DNA from: Candidatus Aminicenantota bacterium
GTDB taxonomy: Bacteria; Acidobacteriota; Aminicenantia; JAMOAD01
Assembly: GCA_027061995.1 (NCBI GenBank)
Contig: JAMOUT010000101.1
Span: 12,892 to 76,891 of the forward strand
Reading direction: 5' to 3'
DNA: 64,000 nucleotides
A program made the position numbers and the translations under genes. The notes below the pieces were generated by a model. That model worked only from the letters and a program-made list of their open reading frames with translations. It did not search any database and was not told the DNA's origin. The first letter of the stretch is position 1. Each line of letters starts with the position of its first letter. Positions 18,969 through 27,822 of the stretch are shown here, in pieces.

Positions 18969-19943
18969 TCAAATTTTCACTTTTTCAAAATATCTTTTTA
19001 TTTTTTCAAGTGTTATCTCTTTTATCTTGTCAATATCACCTTCAATATAAAAACCCGAAGCATGAAAGTGCCCCCCTCCGCCGAAAGATTCGGCTATTAT
19101 ACTTGAATCCACATTATTTCTTGATCTTAAAGATACTCTGAAACTATTATCATCGTTTTGTTTAAAAAACATAACTAATTTTATTTTATGAATAGACCTT
19201 ATTATTGTAACAATATCCTCGGTTTCAACATCCGAAAGCCCCAACTCTTCCAAAAAAGATTTGAACATAAATATAAATCCTACTGTTTCATTAAAATGTG
19301 TTTCAAGAGTTCCGAGGACTTTTGATATAAGTAAGACTTTTTCTTTCGTATAATTTTCAAAAAGAAGTCTGTTAGTGTATATCGGGTCGGCACCGAGCCC
19401 GACTAATTCCGCGGCTGTTTGAAATGATTCAGCATTTACATTTGTGAATTTAAATCCGCCTGTATCGGATACTAATCCCAAATACAAAAGAGAAGCTATA
19501 GTTTTGTCGAACTCAATTCCGAGAGAAATACCCAATTGATAAACCATAATTGCAACAGCACTTTTCTCGGGATCAACCCAATTAATCTCCACTTGTCCGT
19601 CATTTGATCTATGATGATCTATCAATATCCTGAAATAATTATTAAGATTCTTTTGCCCTGACCTTGCTTCCGTTGAACACTCTATTAAAATAACAATATC
19701 AAAATCCTCAGGATAAATATCTCCGTATTCTATAATCTCGGTATTAGGGAAATATGAGATAGGTGGCTGAGGTTTATCTTTATTTATATATTTAACTTCT
19801 TTACCTAATTGTTTTAACATAAGATAAAGAGCCAAACTCGAACCTATTGAATCTCCGTCAGGTCTTATATGGGATGTTATCGCAATCTTTTTACTTTCCC
19901 CGATTTTTTTTACTATTTGTCCTATTATTTGCTCCATTTCCAC
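18969..19943 (-). CDS. nrnA: DHH/DHHA1 phosphoesterase, NrnA-type oligoribonuclease/pAp phosphatase
   Basis: 324 residues. DHH motifs: SHIRPDGDSIGS (H25, D29, D31), the second metal motif LIECST, the eponymous DHH in LIDHHRSND, and LGLVSDTGGF. The DHHA1 domain ends in GGGGHFHASGF. It degrades nanoRNAs of 2-5 nt and can dephosphorylate 3'-phosphoadenosine 5'-phosphate. It is the last gene of the nusA-infB operon, 14 bp after rbfA, a placement common for this family. Confidence 0.9.
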   Translation of the reverse strand: MEMEQIIGQIVKKIGESKKIAITSHIRPDGDSIGSSLALYLMLKQLGKEVKYINKDKPQPPISYFPNTEIIEYGDIYPEDFDIVILIECSTEARSGQKNLNNYFRILIDHHRSNDGQVEINWVDPEKSAVAIMVYQLGISLGIEFDKTIASLLYLGLVSDTGGFKFTNVNAESFQTAAELVGLGADPIYTNRLLFENYTKEKVLLISKVLGTLETHFNETVGFIFMFKSFLEELGLSDVETEDIVTIIRSIHKIKLVMFFKQNDDNSFRVSLRSRNNVDSSIIAESFGGGGHFHASGFYIEGDIDKIKEITLEKIKRYFEKVKI

Positions 19944-19957
19944 TATCTCCTAATCAA

Positions 19958-20248
19958 TTAAATTGTTTTTTCAATATATTGTTTAAAAACAAGGTTTGGA
20001 GTATATCTTAAATTAAGATTTTTTGCAATCTTTTTTCTGAAAAATCCCGAATGTATATTTAATTCCTCTATAATTTCACTAAGTTCCAATCCGAAAGAGC
20101 TTATAAAAACAGAAGCTGATGACATATCATCGGAAAGAAGAACTTCCATCACGGATATAAACCCATTGTGTTGAAAATCCAATAATTGTCTTGATAAACT
20201 TCTTCTTATAAGATGTTCTATTTTACCCTTTTTAATCTTTCTATTCAT
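19958..20248 (-). CDS. rbfA: Ribosome-binding factor A
   Basis: 96 residues, slightly short for RbfA (usually 110-130). It has the basic N-terminus, the KH-like core (SVMEVLLSDDMSSASVFISSFG) and the typical RYTPNLVFKQY segment near the end, where the family has R-x-x-P-x-L-x-F. It matures the 30S subunit (5' end of 16S rRNA) and is linked to cold adaptation. The start overlaps the DUF503 gene by 8 bp. Confidence 0.88.
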   Translation of the reverse strand: MNRKIKKGKIEHLIRRSLSRQLLDFQHNGFISVMEVLLSDDMSSASVFISSFGLELSEIIEELNIHSGFFRKKIAKNLNLRYTPNLVFKQYIEKTI

Positions 20249-20519
20249 ATATATGCTCTATATTAAGAAGTTCGAATCCTATATTTTTTTCTATAGTATC
20301 TTTTATTTGAATAAATGTTTTATCTATAATTTTTTTATCATTACTAATCATAGCAATACCGAATTTTGACCTTTGCCATAAATCAAGAAAATCAATTTCA
20401 GCAATGGAAACATTATATTTTTTAATTTTGTCCTTTATTCTATTTGTAATTTTCCTTTTATCCTTTAAGGAATGTGCATGAGGTATGTATATCTCGAAGG
20501 AGAAAATCCCTGTTATCAT
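20241..20519 (-). CDS. DUF503 (YlxP-like) family protein
   Basis: 92 residues with the family opening pattern (FSFEIYIPHAHSLKDKRK) and RSKFGIAMI later. DUF503 proteins are small alpha/beta proteins typically encoded between infB and rbfA, as here. Their function is unsettled, though a link to translation or ribosome assembly is suggested by context. The start overlaps infB by 4 bp and the end overlaps rbfA by 8 bp. Confidence 0.85.
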   Translation of the reverse strand: MITGIFSFEIYIPHAHSLKDKRKITNRIKDKIKKYNVSIAEIDFLDLWQRSKFGIAMISNDKKIIDKTFIQIKDTIEKNIGFELLNIEHIYE

Positions 20520-22570
20520 ATCTTTTGTTTTATCTTTTCTATTTTATAAGCTTCTAAAATATCGCCTTGTTTTATATCGTTAAAATTTTCTATCCTTATT
20601 CCGCATTCCTCGCCATTCCTTATTAAGTTAACATCTTTTGTATAGTGTTTAAGAGATGCAAGTTTGCCATCGAAAACCACCACTCCGTTTCTTGTTACCC
20701 TAATATTAGCATCCCTCTCAATCTTACCTTCTGTTACAAAACAACCGGCAACAGCACCTACCTTAGGAACTTTAAAAGTTTTTCTTACTTCGGCTGTTCC
20801 GAGAAAAATCTCTTTTTCAATCGGATTAAGAATACCTTCGAGAGATTTTTTAACATCATCAATCAATTGATAAATTATGGGATAAAATCTTATCTCAACT
20901 TTCTCGGCTTTTGCAAGTTCTCTCACTTTTTTATTTGCTCTGACATTATAACTGATTATAATCGCATTTGTTGTCGAGGCGAGCAGAACATCCCCTTCGG
21001 TTATGGCTCCGGTAGCCATATGCACCAGATTAAGACTTACTTCTGGATGTTTGATTTTGCTTAAACTATCCTCAATAGCTTCAAGTGAACCCTGAACATC
21101 AGCTTTTATAATTAAAGGAAGTTTTTTTACCTGTTCCCCCTTTATTTTTTTATAAAAATCATCAAGGCTCAATCTCCCCTTCAACCTTTTTTCTTTTTCC
21201 TCTTTTAGTTTTTGATTTCTGAATTCCGCTATCTGTTGAGCCTTTTCAATAGTATTAACGACCTGGAAAGTTTCCCCTGCTTCAGGCATTTTTTGAAATC
21301 CCGTTATCTCAACGGGGGTTACCATCTCAGCTTCTCTTAAAGGTTTCCCTTTATCATCAATCATTGATCTGACTTTCCCGTATGTCGCCCCCGATATGAA
21401 AGGGTCGCCCAATTTAAGTTTTCCCTCTTGAATAATAACCGATGCCGTGATCCCTTTTTTTGAATCAAGTTTTGCTTCAAGAATAAATCCTTTTGCTGGA
21501 ACATCATAACTACCCTTTAATTCACTCATTTCGGCAACCAAAAGAATCATATCCAAAAGCTCTTCCAATCCAATCTTTTTCTTAGCGGAAATATCAACAG
21601 AAACAACATCTCCTCCGTATTCTTCCACCAAAATATTGTATTTTGTCAACTCCTGCTTTACTTTCAAAGGATCAGCTTCAGGTTTATCTATCTTGTTTAT
21701 CGCCACTATCATTGGAACTCCGGCTGTTTTAGCATGATTTATAGCTTCTATTGTTTGAGGTTTCACCCCGTCGTCAGCGGCAACTATTAATATTACGATA
21801 TCTGTTATATTGGCACCTCTCAACCTTAGTTTTGTAAATGCTTCATGTCCCGGAGTATCTATAAAAACAATATGCTTACCATTATACTCAATCTTTGATG
21901 CACCTATATGTTGGGTAATCCCCCCTTTTTCTCTCTCGGCTACTTTTGTATTTCTCAGAGCATCCAAAAGGGTTGTTTTTCCATGGTCAACATGTCCCAT
22001 AACGGTTACAACGGGTGGTCTCTCTTTCAGGTTAACACCTTCAATCCGTTCCGTAATATCCTGTGCTAATTTTTCTTCAAAACTTTGTGTTTCAGCTTCA
22101 AGATTAAAAAGTGATAATATTTTCGTAGCTTCTTCAATTGAAAGACTTTTATTAACAGAAAAGATAATCCCCTGAGTAATAAGCTTTTGAATAACATCCT
22201 TGGCTTTCATGCCCATTTTTTCCGATAATTCCTTGATTGTAATCCCTTCGAAAACAGTTATAATTCCGCTCTCTTTGTTTTTCTCAAAGTATTTTTTATC
22301 CCTTTTTTTCTTATCGTTTGTTTTAGATTTTTTTATTTTACCGTGTGAAGTTTCATGTTTTTTCTCTTCTTTTACAGTTGTTTTCTTTTTCACCGATTTT
22401 TTTTCTTTATCCTTATCTTGTTTATAAAATAAAATCAATTTTTTCTCTTCATCTTCAGATATCGTCTGACTTGCGGTTTTTTTATCTATGCCAAGTGTTT
22501 TTAATGCTTTAATAATCTCTTTATTTTCTCTATTTAATTCTTTTGCTATCGCATAAATTCTTTTTCCCAT
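20516..22570 (-). CDS. infB: Translation initiation factor IF-2
   Basis: 684 residues, a compact form with a short Lys-rich linker (50-98) after the N-terminal IF2_N domain. A second IF2_N-like helix bundle lies at about 105-160. The G domain carries G1 GHVDHGKT (192-199), G3 DTPGHEAF and G4 NKID, followed by domains II to IV. It delivers fMet-tRNA to the 30S P site with GTP. It lies 1 bp after nusA, in the classical nusA-infB order. Confidence 0.97.
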   Translation of the reverse strand: MGKRIYAIAKELNRENKEIIKALKTLGIDKKTASQTISEDEEKKLILFYKQDKDKEKKSVKKKTTVKEEKKHETSHGKIKKSKTNDKKKRDKKYFEKNKESGIITVFEGITIKELSEKMGMKAKDVIQKLITQGIIFSVNKSLSIEEATKILSLFNLEAETQSFEEKLAQDITERIEGVNLKERPPVVTVMGHVDHGKTTLLDALRNTKVAEREKGGITQHIGASKIEYNGKHIVFIDTPGHEAFTKLRLRGANITDIVILIVAADDGVKPQTIEAINHAKTAGVPMIVAINKIDKPEADPLKVKQELTKYNILVEEYGGDVVSVDISAKKKIGLEELLDMILLVAEMSELKGSYDVPAKGFILEAKLDSKKGITASVIIQEGKLKLGDPFISGATYGKVRSMIDDKGKPLREAEMVTPVEITGFQKMPEAGETFQVVNTIEKAQQIAEFRNQKLKEEKEKRLKGRLSLDDFYKKIKGEQVKKLPLIIKADVQGSLEAIEDSLSKIKHPEVSLNLVHMATGAITEGDVLLASTTNAIIISYNVRANKKVRELAKAEKVEIRFYPIIYQLIDDVKKSLEGILNPIEKEIFLGTAEVRKTFKVPKVGAVAGCFVTEGKIERDANIRVTRNGVVVFDGKLASLKHYTKDVNLIRNGEECGIRIENFNDIKQGDILEAYKIEKIKQKI

Positions 22571-22571
22571 G

Positions 22572-23600
22572 CTACTCCTCTTTTTGTAAATCTATGTGCC
22601 ATCCTGTTAATTTGGAAGCAAGTTTAACATTTATCCCCTGCTTACCAATGGCTATTGCAAGCTGATCCTTAGGAACATAAACAATGGCTCTTTTTTCAGT
22701 CTCATTAAGTATTTTTATTCTACTTACCTTAGCCGGAGCCATTGCATTTTTGATATATATCTCGGGATTATCAGACCAGATTATCACATCGATTCTCTCA
22801 CCGTTTAATTCTCTTGTAACCGCAAGAATTCTATTGCCCCTCATTCCTATACAAGCCCCTATGGGATCTATGTTTTTTTCTTTAGTGAAGACCGATATTT
22901 TTGATTTTTCTCCGGGCTCTCTAACAACGGATTTTAACTCAATTGTTCCGTCGGAAACCTCGGGAATCTCAAATTCAAGAAGTTTTATTAGAAATGTCCT
23001 TGAACTTCTCGTAACTATGATCTGAGGATCCCTCTCCTCTTTATACACTTTTTTAATTAATGCTTTAATATCCTGACCTCTAACAATGTTGTCCGACTTA
23101 ATCATCTCTTTTCTCGGAAGTAAAGCTTCAACTTTTCCGATACTTATGACAACATCATCTCCGAGAAATCTTCTTACTTTTCCCGTTATTATATGATTTA
23201 TCTTCGGGGAATATTCCTTGTATATTTTCTCTTTTTCAGCGGTATTTATCTCACTGTATATAATTGTTTTGGCGGCTTGTGCCGATATTCTTCCGAGAAT
23301 TTCGGCAGGCATGTTTATTTCAATAATATCACCTATTTTAATATTCGGGTCATCTTTACTCGCTTTTTCCCAAGAGATCTCCTTAAGAGGATCACTTACT
23401 TTAGCAACCACTTTTTTCTTTGTCGAGATATTAATCTCTCCGTTTTTCCAATCAAATGACACATTTACCGGTTCATCCGTTTTAAAATAATTTGCGGCTG
23501 CAGATTTTATAGCATCTTCAATAGCTTTAAAAAAAACTTCCTTGTCGATTCCTTTTTCCGCACTAACCTGACTAATAATATCTAATAATCCTTTTGGCAT
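22572..23600 (-). CDS. nusA: Transcription termination/antitermination protein NusA
   Basis: 342 residues: NusA N-terminal domain (1-125), S1 domain (about 133-200), KH1 with GACIGMRGNRI, and KH2 with AIAIGKQGINVKLASKLTGW. It lacks the C-terminal acidic repeats of the 495-residue E. coli protein, like NusA of many other phyla. It binds RNA polymerase and nascent RNA to modulate pausing. It is the first gene of the infB operon here; rimP, which usually precedes it, is absent. Its own promoter lies upstream. Confidence 0.96.
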   Translation of the reverse strand: MPKGLLDIISQVSAEKGIDKEVFFKAIEDAIKSAAANYFKTDEPVNVSFDWKNGEINISTKKKVVAKVSDPLKEISWEKASKDDPNIKIGDIIEINMPAEILGRISAQAAKTIIYSEINTAEKEKIYKEYSPKINHIITGKVRRFLGDDVVISIGKVEALLPRKEMIKSDNIVRGQDIKALIKKVYKEERDPQIIVTRSSRTFLIKLLEFEIPEVSDGTIELKSVVREPGEKSKISVFTKEKNIDPIGACIGMRGNRILAVTRELNGERIDVIIWSDNPEIYIKNAMAPAKVSRIKILNETEKRAIVYVPKDQLAIAIGKQGINVKLASKLTGWHIDLQKEE

Positions 23601-23624
23601 TTTATCCTTCCTTTTTTACAAGCT

Positions 23625-23653
23625 ATTATAATGAAATATTAAAGAAAATGCAA
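23625..23653 (-). promoter_or_regulatory. nusA operon promoter
   Basis: Minus strand: TTGCAT (23653-23648), a 17-bp spacer, then TATAAT (23630-23625). An AAGGAAGG ribosome site lies just before the nusA ATG. Confidence 0.75.
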
Positions 23654-23702
23654 CCTTCCTATATTCGTCAAAAATAACAAATAGTAATTTTTCTTTTTTA
23701 TT

Positions 23703-25034
23703 TTAAAGAATAGCGAGATATTTTTTCAATTCATAATCGGTTACCTTTACTCTGAATTCATCCCAATGAGCCTTTTTCGATTCTATGATTTTTCCGAAGG
23801 CTGATTCTCCGAGTGCTTGTTTCAGGATATCCCCTTTTTCAGCTTCAAGAATAGCTTCAATCAAAGATCCGGGCAGTGATTCTATACCCTCCTCTTTTCT
23901 TTTAATATAATCAAATTTATAAATATTTTCTTCCTGAGGTTTCGACAATTGGTATCTCTTTTCAATTCCGGTTAATCCCGATTTTAAAAGAACGGAAAAC
24001 AAAAGATAGGGATTTGACGCGGGATCGGGAGCTCGATATTCTATTCTTGTTCCCGAAGGTTTTCCCATTCTTGTTTTCGGAACCCTGATAAGGGGAGATC
24101 TATTACTTCTTCCCCATGAGATATAAACAGGTGCTTCATATCCGGGAACAAGTCTTTTATAAGAGTTCACCCATTGATTCGTGATTAATGTTATCTCTTT
24201 TGCATGATTTAAAAGGCCTGATACATAGTATTTTGCTATATCGGATAATTTTGCTTCATCATTATCAGAATAAAAGGCATTTTTTCCCTCTTTAAACAGA
24301 GATTGGTGAACATGCATTCCACTCCCGTTTATATGTTCAACTGGTTTAGGCATAAATGTCGCATAATAACCATTGTCAATAGCTATTTTTTTCACGAGAT
24401 ATTTAGCTGTTATAAGATTATCAGCCATTGTTAATGCGTCAGTGTATTTAAAATCAAGTTCATACTGAGAAGGGGAGACTTCATGATGAACATATTCAAC
24501 TTTAATTCCCAATTTTTCAAGATGTAAAACGGTCTCCATTAACAGATTTTCTCCTGTGTCAGGAGGAACCAAATCAAAATATCCGTTATAATCTATGAAA
24601 TCAACTTCAAAAGGTTTTTTAAAATAAAAAAACTCAAGTTCGGGACCAACAAAAAACGAATATCCGAGAGATTTTGCATAATCGAGATTTTTCTTTAAAA
24701 TACCCCTCGGAGCATCACTATAACAGGAACCGTCCGGCATAACAACATCACAAAAGATCCGTGCCACTTTTATATTATCCTTATTATTGTCATTTTTAAA
24801 CGGAAGAATTTTAAAAGTGGAAAAATCGGGTTTCAAAAACATATCACTCTCTTCTATCCTTGTAAAACCTCTTATTGAACTTCCGTCAAAGGAAGCTCCT
24901 TCGTCAAGAACATCTCCTATTTGATCCTTAAATACATTAACGGTTTTAAGATTACTCTCAAGGTCAACAAACCAAAGCTGAAGAAACTTAATATTCTCTT
25001 TCTCGATAATTTTTTTTACATCTTTTGCGTTCAT
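23703..25034 (-). CDS. glnA: Glutamine synthetase, type I
   Basis: 443 residues, the length of the shorter GSI-alpha type. Signatures: FVDLESNLKTV near the N-terminus, DEGASFDGSSIRGF, the metal/ammonia segment around VEYVHHEVSPSQYELDF, the ATP-binding HINGSGMHVHQSLF, and the RAPDPASNPYLLFSVLL block. The usual NLYDLP-type adenylylation site is not seen near the C-terminus, as expected for GSI-alpha. It makes glutamine from glutamate, ammonium and ATP. It lies 23 bp after moaE, so it may be read from the moaD promoter. Confidence 0.95.
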   Translation of the reverse strand: MNAKDVKKIIEKENIKFLQLWFVDLESNLKTVNVFKDQIGDVLDEGASFDGSSIRGFTRIEESDMFLKPDFSTFKILPFKNDNNKDNIKVARIFCDVVMPDGSCYSDAPRGILKKNLDYAKSLGYSFFVGPELEFFYFKKPFEVDFIDYNGYFDLVPPDTGENLLMETVLHLEKLGIKVEYVHHEVSPSQYELDFKYTDALTMADNLITAKYLVKKIAIDNGYYATFMPKPVEHINGSGMHVHQSLFKEGKNAFYSDNDEAKLSDIAKYYVSGLLNHAKEITLITNQWVNSYKRLVPGYEAPVYISWGRSNRSPLIRVPKTRMGKPSGTRIEYRAPDPASNPYLLFSVLLKSGLTGIEKRYQLSKPQEENIYKFDYIKRKEEGIESLPGSLIEAILEAEKGDILKQALGESAFGKIIESKKAHWDEFRVKVTDYELKKYLAIL

Positions 25035-25057
25035 ATTACCTCCTCTTTCTTAATATT

Positions 25058-25462
25058 TTATAACCACTCTGATGTGGAATCCTTATAATACTCTTTTTTC
25101 CAAACGGGAAAATCATGTTTCATAAATTCAAGCAATTCCCCGACACATTCCATAGCTTCTTTTCTACCCTCTGAACTTGCAGCTATAATGATAGTATCTT
25201 CTCCGGTTTTTAATTTTCCTTTTGCCTGAAAGATAAATAATTTTTCTATCTTATTCTCGTATTCCTCTATTCTTTTTTCCACAAGCTTTTTACCCGTATC
25301 CTCATCAATCTCATATTCAAGATATAAAACATCTTTTGAATTATTCTTGTTTTTCACTTTTCCGTTAAACAAATAAAAAGCTCCTGAATTTTCAGAATTA
25401 AGATAATCCATGATCTCTTTTATATCCGGAGAAGTATGTGAAATCATAAACTTGAAATCCAT
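25058..25462 (-). CDS. moaE: Molybdopterin synthase catalytic subunit MoaE
   Basis: 134 residues. Family features: LEYEIDEDTGKKL (equivalent of LEYEaY..MA), a GxLKTGEDTIIIAASS strand, and the catalytic lysines Lys115 (FMKHDFPVW) and Lys122 (WKKEYY), with a C-terminal EWL. MoaE uses the MoaD thiocarboxylate to convert precursor Z (cPMP) to molybdopterin. The SSxHR motif reads SSEGR here, so the active-site His appears replaced by Gly99. The start overlaps moaD by one base. It plausibly serves the pterin cofactor of the AOR at 29305. Confidence 0.85.
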   Translation of the reverse strand: MDFKFMISHTSPDIKEIMDYLNSENSGAFYLFNGKVKNKNNSKDVLYLEYEIDEDTGKKLVEKRIEEYENKIEKLFIFQAKGKLKTGEDTIIIAASSEGRKEAMECVGELLEFMKHDFPVWKKEYYKDSTSEWL

Positions 25463-25701
25463 TAACCGCCCCTGTATATCGGATGAATAGATACTATATC
25501 CCCTTCCCGTATCTCTTTCTCCCCCAATGACCCGTTTATCGCAATATTGAAAATTCTTTTATCGTCAATTCCATACATATTACAAATTTTTCTTTTGATA
25601 AACTCGGTATCAATCATCTCTTTATCTTTAATTGACAGTATCTCCTCCCCCTTTTTTGCTATCTCTTTTAAACCGGCGAAATATCTTATTTTTATTTGCA
25701 T
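25462..25701 (-). CDS. moaD: Molybdopterin synthase sulfur-carrier subunit MoaD
   Basis: 79 residues with a beta-grasp ubiquitin-like pattern. It begins KIRYFAGLKEI and ends in the activated Gly-Gly (IHPIYRGG), required for thiocarboxylation. An INGSLGEKEIREGDIVSIHP block precedes the tail, as in MoaD/ThiS. It is the first gene of moaD-moaE-glnA, coupled to moaE by a one-base overlap. Confidence 0.88.
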   Translation of the reverse strand: MQIKIRYFAGLKEIAKKGEEILSIKDKEMIDTEFIKRKICNMYGIDDKRIFNIAINGSLGEKEIREGDIVSIHPIYRGG

Positions 25702-25713
25702 TTTTAGAATTGT

Positions 25714-25742
25714 ATTATATAATAAGATTGATATTAAGTAAA
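25714..25742 (-). promoter_or_regulatory. Probable moaD promoter
   Basis: Minus strand: TTTACT (25742-25737), 17 bp, TATAAT (25719-25714). The leader would be only about 5 nt and no SD is seen before moaD. An overlapping TATAAT on the plus strand (25718-25723) could serve rmuC. Confidence 0.5.
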
Positions 25743-25759
25743 CAAATAAAGAGGCAAAG

Positions 25760-27079
25760 ATGAATATAAGTTTTTTTATCTATTTTATTATAGGGTTTGT
25801 TTTCGGAGGTATAATATTATTCTTCCACATGTCAAAATTTAAAAAAATCAGCAGTATATATAAAGAGAGGATAGATGCTCTTGAAGAGGAGAATGAGACT
25901 CTCCTTGATGAACTTGATAATGAAAAAGAGGAGAGAGTTATTTTTAAAACAAAACTTGAGGAAACAGAGAAAAATCTTTTGGAGCAGAAAAAACTACTTG
26001 ATGAAGCAAATGAGAAATTAACCGAAAGCTTTAAAGCGATTTCAAATGATTTATTAAGCTCAAATCAGAAAGTATTCATTGATATGGCTGAAACTGTTTT
26101 TAAAAAATCGATTGAAGAGACAAAAGGAACATTAAAAGTAAGTGAAGTGAATATTGAAAAAATCATCAATCCGTTAAAAGAAAATATTGAAAGATACAAT
26201 GTATTTCTAAGGGAAGCTGAGAGAAAGAGAGCGGAAGAATTCGGTAATTTAAGCACACAGGTTAAGAATCTTATGATTCTTAATCAGAATTTGCAAAAAG
26301 AGACATCAACCCTTTCAAGTGCTTTAAAAGCTCCCAAAACAAGGGGGAAATGGGGAGAGCTAACTCTCAGAAACCTTGTAACAATGGCGGGAATGTCGGA
26401 GTATTGTGATTTTGAGGAACAAGTTCATTATCAATCCGAAGGAAAGACGCTCATTCCCGATATGATTGTTAATTTCCCCGATAAAAGAAAGATCGCAATA
26501 GATTCCAAAGTTCCTTTTGATGCATATTTCAGGGCAATAGAATCAACGGATGATGAGTTATCCGAAAAATTTTTCAAAGAACACGCGAGAACAATAAAAG
26601 AACATATAAAAAAACTCGGTAAAAAAGAGTATCAGGAAAGAGGTGGAGACAGTTTTGATTTCGTTGTGTTGTTCTTACCCGCCGAATCATTCTTCAGCGA
26701 AGCATTAAAAAGAGATAATAATATTATTGAGGAGGGGATAAAACAAAAAGTTATCATAGCAACCCCCACAACTCTTCTCGCACTTTTAAGAACGGTTGCT
26801 TACAGCTGGAGGCAGTATAAGATGGTTGAAAATGTAAAAAAGATATCGGAGACAGGACGAGAGTTATATAATAGATTAAAGGTGTTTTCAGGACATTTCG
26901 CCTCAATTGCAAAAAATTTATCTCAACTTAATGCAAGTTTTAATAAATCTGTCAGCTCTTGGAAAAGCAGAGTGATTCCGCAGGTTAAAAAATTAAATGA
27001 ACTCGGAATCTCGGATAGCAGCGAAAGTCTATCCGAGATAAATCCAATTGATTCTGTTCCCGAACAACTTAAAGAATAA
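25760..27079 (+). CDS. rmuC: DNA recombination protein RmuC
   Basis: 439 residues: an N-terminal membrane segment (4-22), a long coiled coil (about 30-190, rich in Glu/Lys heptads), then the RmuC nuclease-like domain with KTRGKWGELTLRNL, DMIVNFPDKRKIAIDSKVPFDAY and LLRTVAYSWRQ blocks. RmuC limits inversions between short inverted repeats. An AGAGG site lies 7 bp before the ATG. It converges with recO, with 8 bp between the stop codons. Confidence 0.95.
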   Translation: MNISFFIYFIIGFVFGGIILFFHMSKFKKISSIYKERIDALEEENETLLDELDNEKEERVIFKTKLEETEKNLLEQKKLLDEANEKLTESFKAISNDLLSSNQKVFIDMAETVFKKSIEETKGTLKVSEVNIEKIINPLKENIERYNVFLREAERKRAEEFGNLSTQVKNLMILNQNLQKETSTLSSALKAPKTRGKWGELTLRNLVTMAGMSEYCDFEEQVHYQSEGKTLIPDMIVNFPDKRKIAIDSKVPFDAYFRAIESTDDELSEKFFKEHARTIKEHIKKLGKKEYQERGGDSFDFVVLFLPAESFFSEALKRDNNIIEEGIKQKVIIATPTTLLALLRTVAYSWRQYKMVENVKKISETGRELYNRLKVFSGHFASIAKNLSQLNASFNKSVSSWKSRVIPQVKKLNELGISDSSESLSEINPIDSVPEQLKE

Positions 27080-27087
27080 TATTATCT

Positions 27088-27819
27088 TCAACTCAATTGT
27101 TTTAATGAATTAATATTTATTTCACCGTTGATATTAACAATTTTTAATAAAAAATTCATTATCTTTTTTTCATTATCAAATTTTACCGATATAAAATTTA
27201 TGGGGGGCATTGATTTTGATACTTTTAAAAAATTATTTATGGATAACGGGATTTCAATACTATTCTTTGTTTTGCATTTACCACATAATATTTTGCTTCC
27301 GTCGGATGAAAGATAAAATTTATTAAAACTTTCATATTTTTTTCCGCACTTATAGCAAGTATCAAATTCGGGAAGATACCCCTCTATCCTTAAAAACCAA
27401 ACAAGAAAATAATTAAATAATTTCTTCACCTGTTGTTTGTTTTCTTTAAGAGTTTTTATTACGGCTTTTAAGAGCCTTAACATTTTATCCTGTCTTATTC
27501 TTTGAGGTGTAAGTTTAATTATTATCTCAATTATTGCCATAAGATAATTATAATTATCAATAGTATCAAAAATAGGTGTATTATTCTCTATTAGATTGAC
27601 CTTTTCCAATATGGGAAATTCAGAATTTTCTTTTTCATAAAGATTCATCTCAATCTCATTTAATGGTTCAAGTGAACCACCGAATCTGTTTTTCCCTTTT
27701 TTCGCCCCTTTTGCCACAGCTATGAAAAGTCCCCTTTCTTCCGTTAATAGATAAATAAGTTTATCAAGCTTTTGGGAATCTCTGTAAAAAAGGGTAAATC
27801 CTTTATCCGTTTTTTGCAT
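27088..27819 (-). CDS. recO: DNA repair protein RecO
   Basis: 243 residues: an N-terminal OB fold (FTLFYRDSQKLDKLIYLLTEERGL...), a helical middle, and a zinc ribbon C-Y-K-C ... C-G-K-C at about 170-200. RecO acts with RecR and RecF to load RecA at gaps. It lies 3 bp after mgtE on the same strand. Confidence 0.9.
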   Translation of the reverse strand: MQKTDKGFTLFYRDSQKLDKLIYLLTEERGLFIAVAKGAKKGKNRFGGSLEPLNEIEMNLYEKENSEFPILEKVNLIENNTPIFDTIDNYNYLMAIIEIIIKLTPQRIRQDKMLRLLKAVIKTLKENKQQVKKLFNYFLVWFLRIEGYLPEFDTCYKCGKKYESFNKFYLSSDGSKILCGKCKTKNSIEIPLSINNFLKVSKSMPPINFISVKFDNEKKIMNFLLKIVNINGEININSLKQLS

Positions 27820-27822
27820 TTA

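Noticed and set aside
20645-21064. 139-codon ORF antisense to infB
   Set aside because: It mirrors conserved IF-2 domain sequence and shows no domain or start signal.
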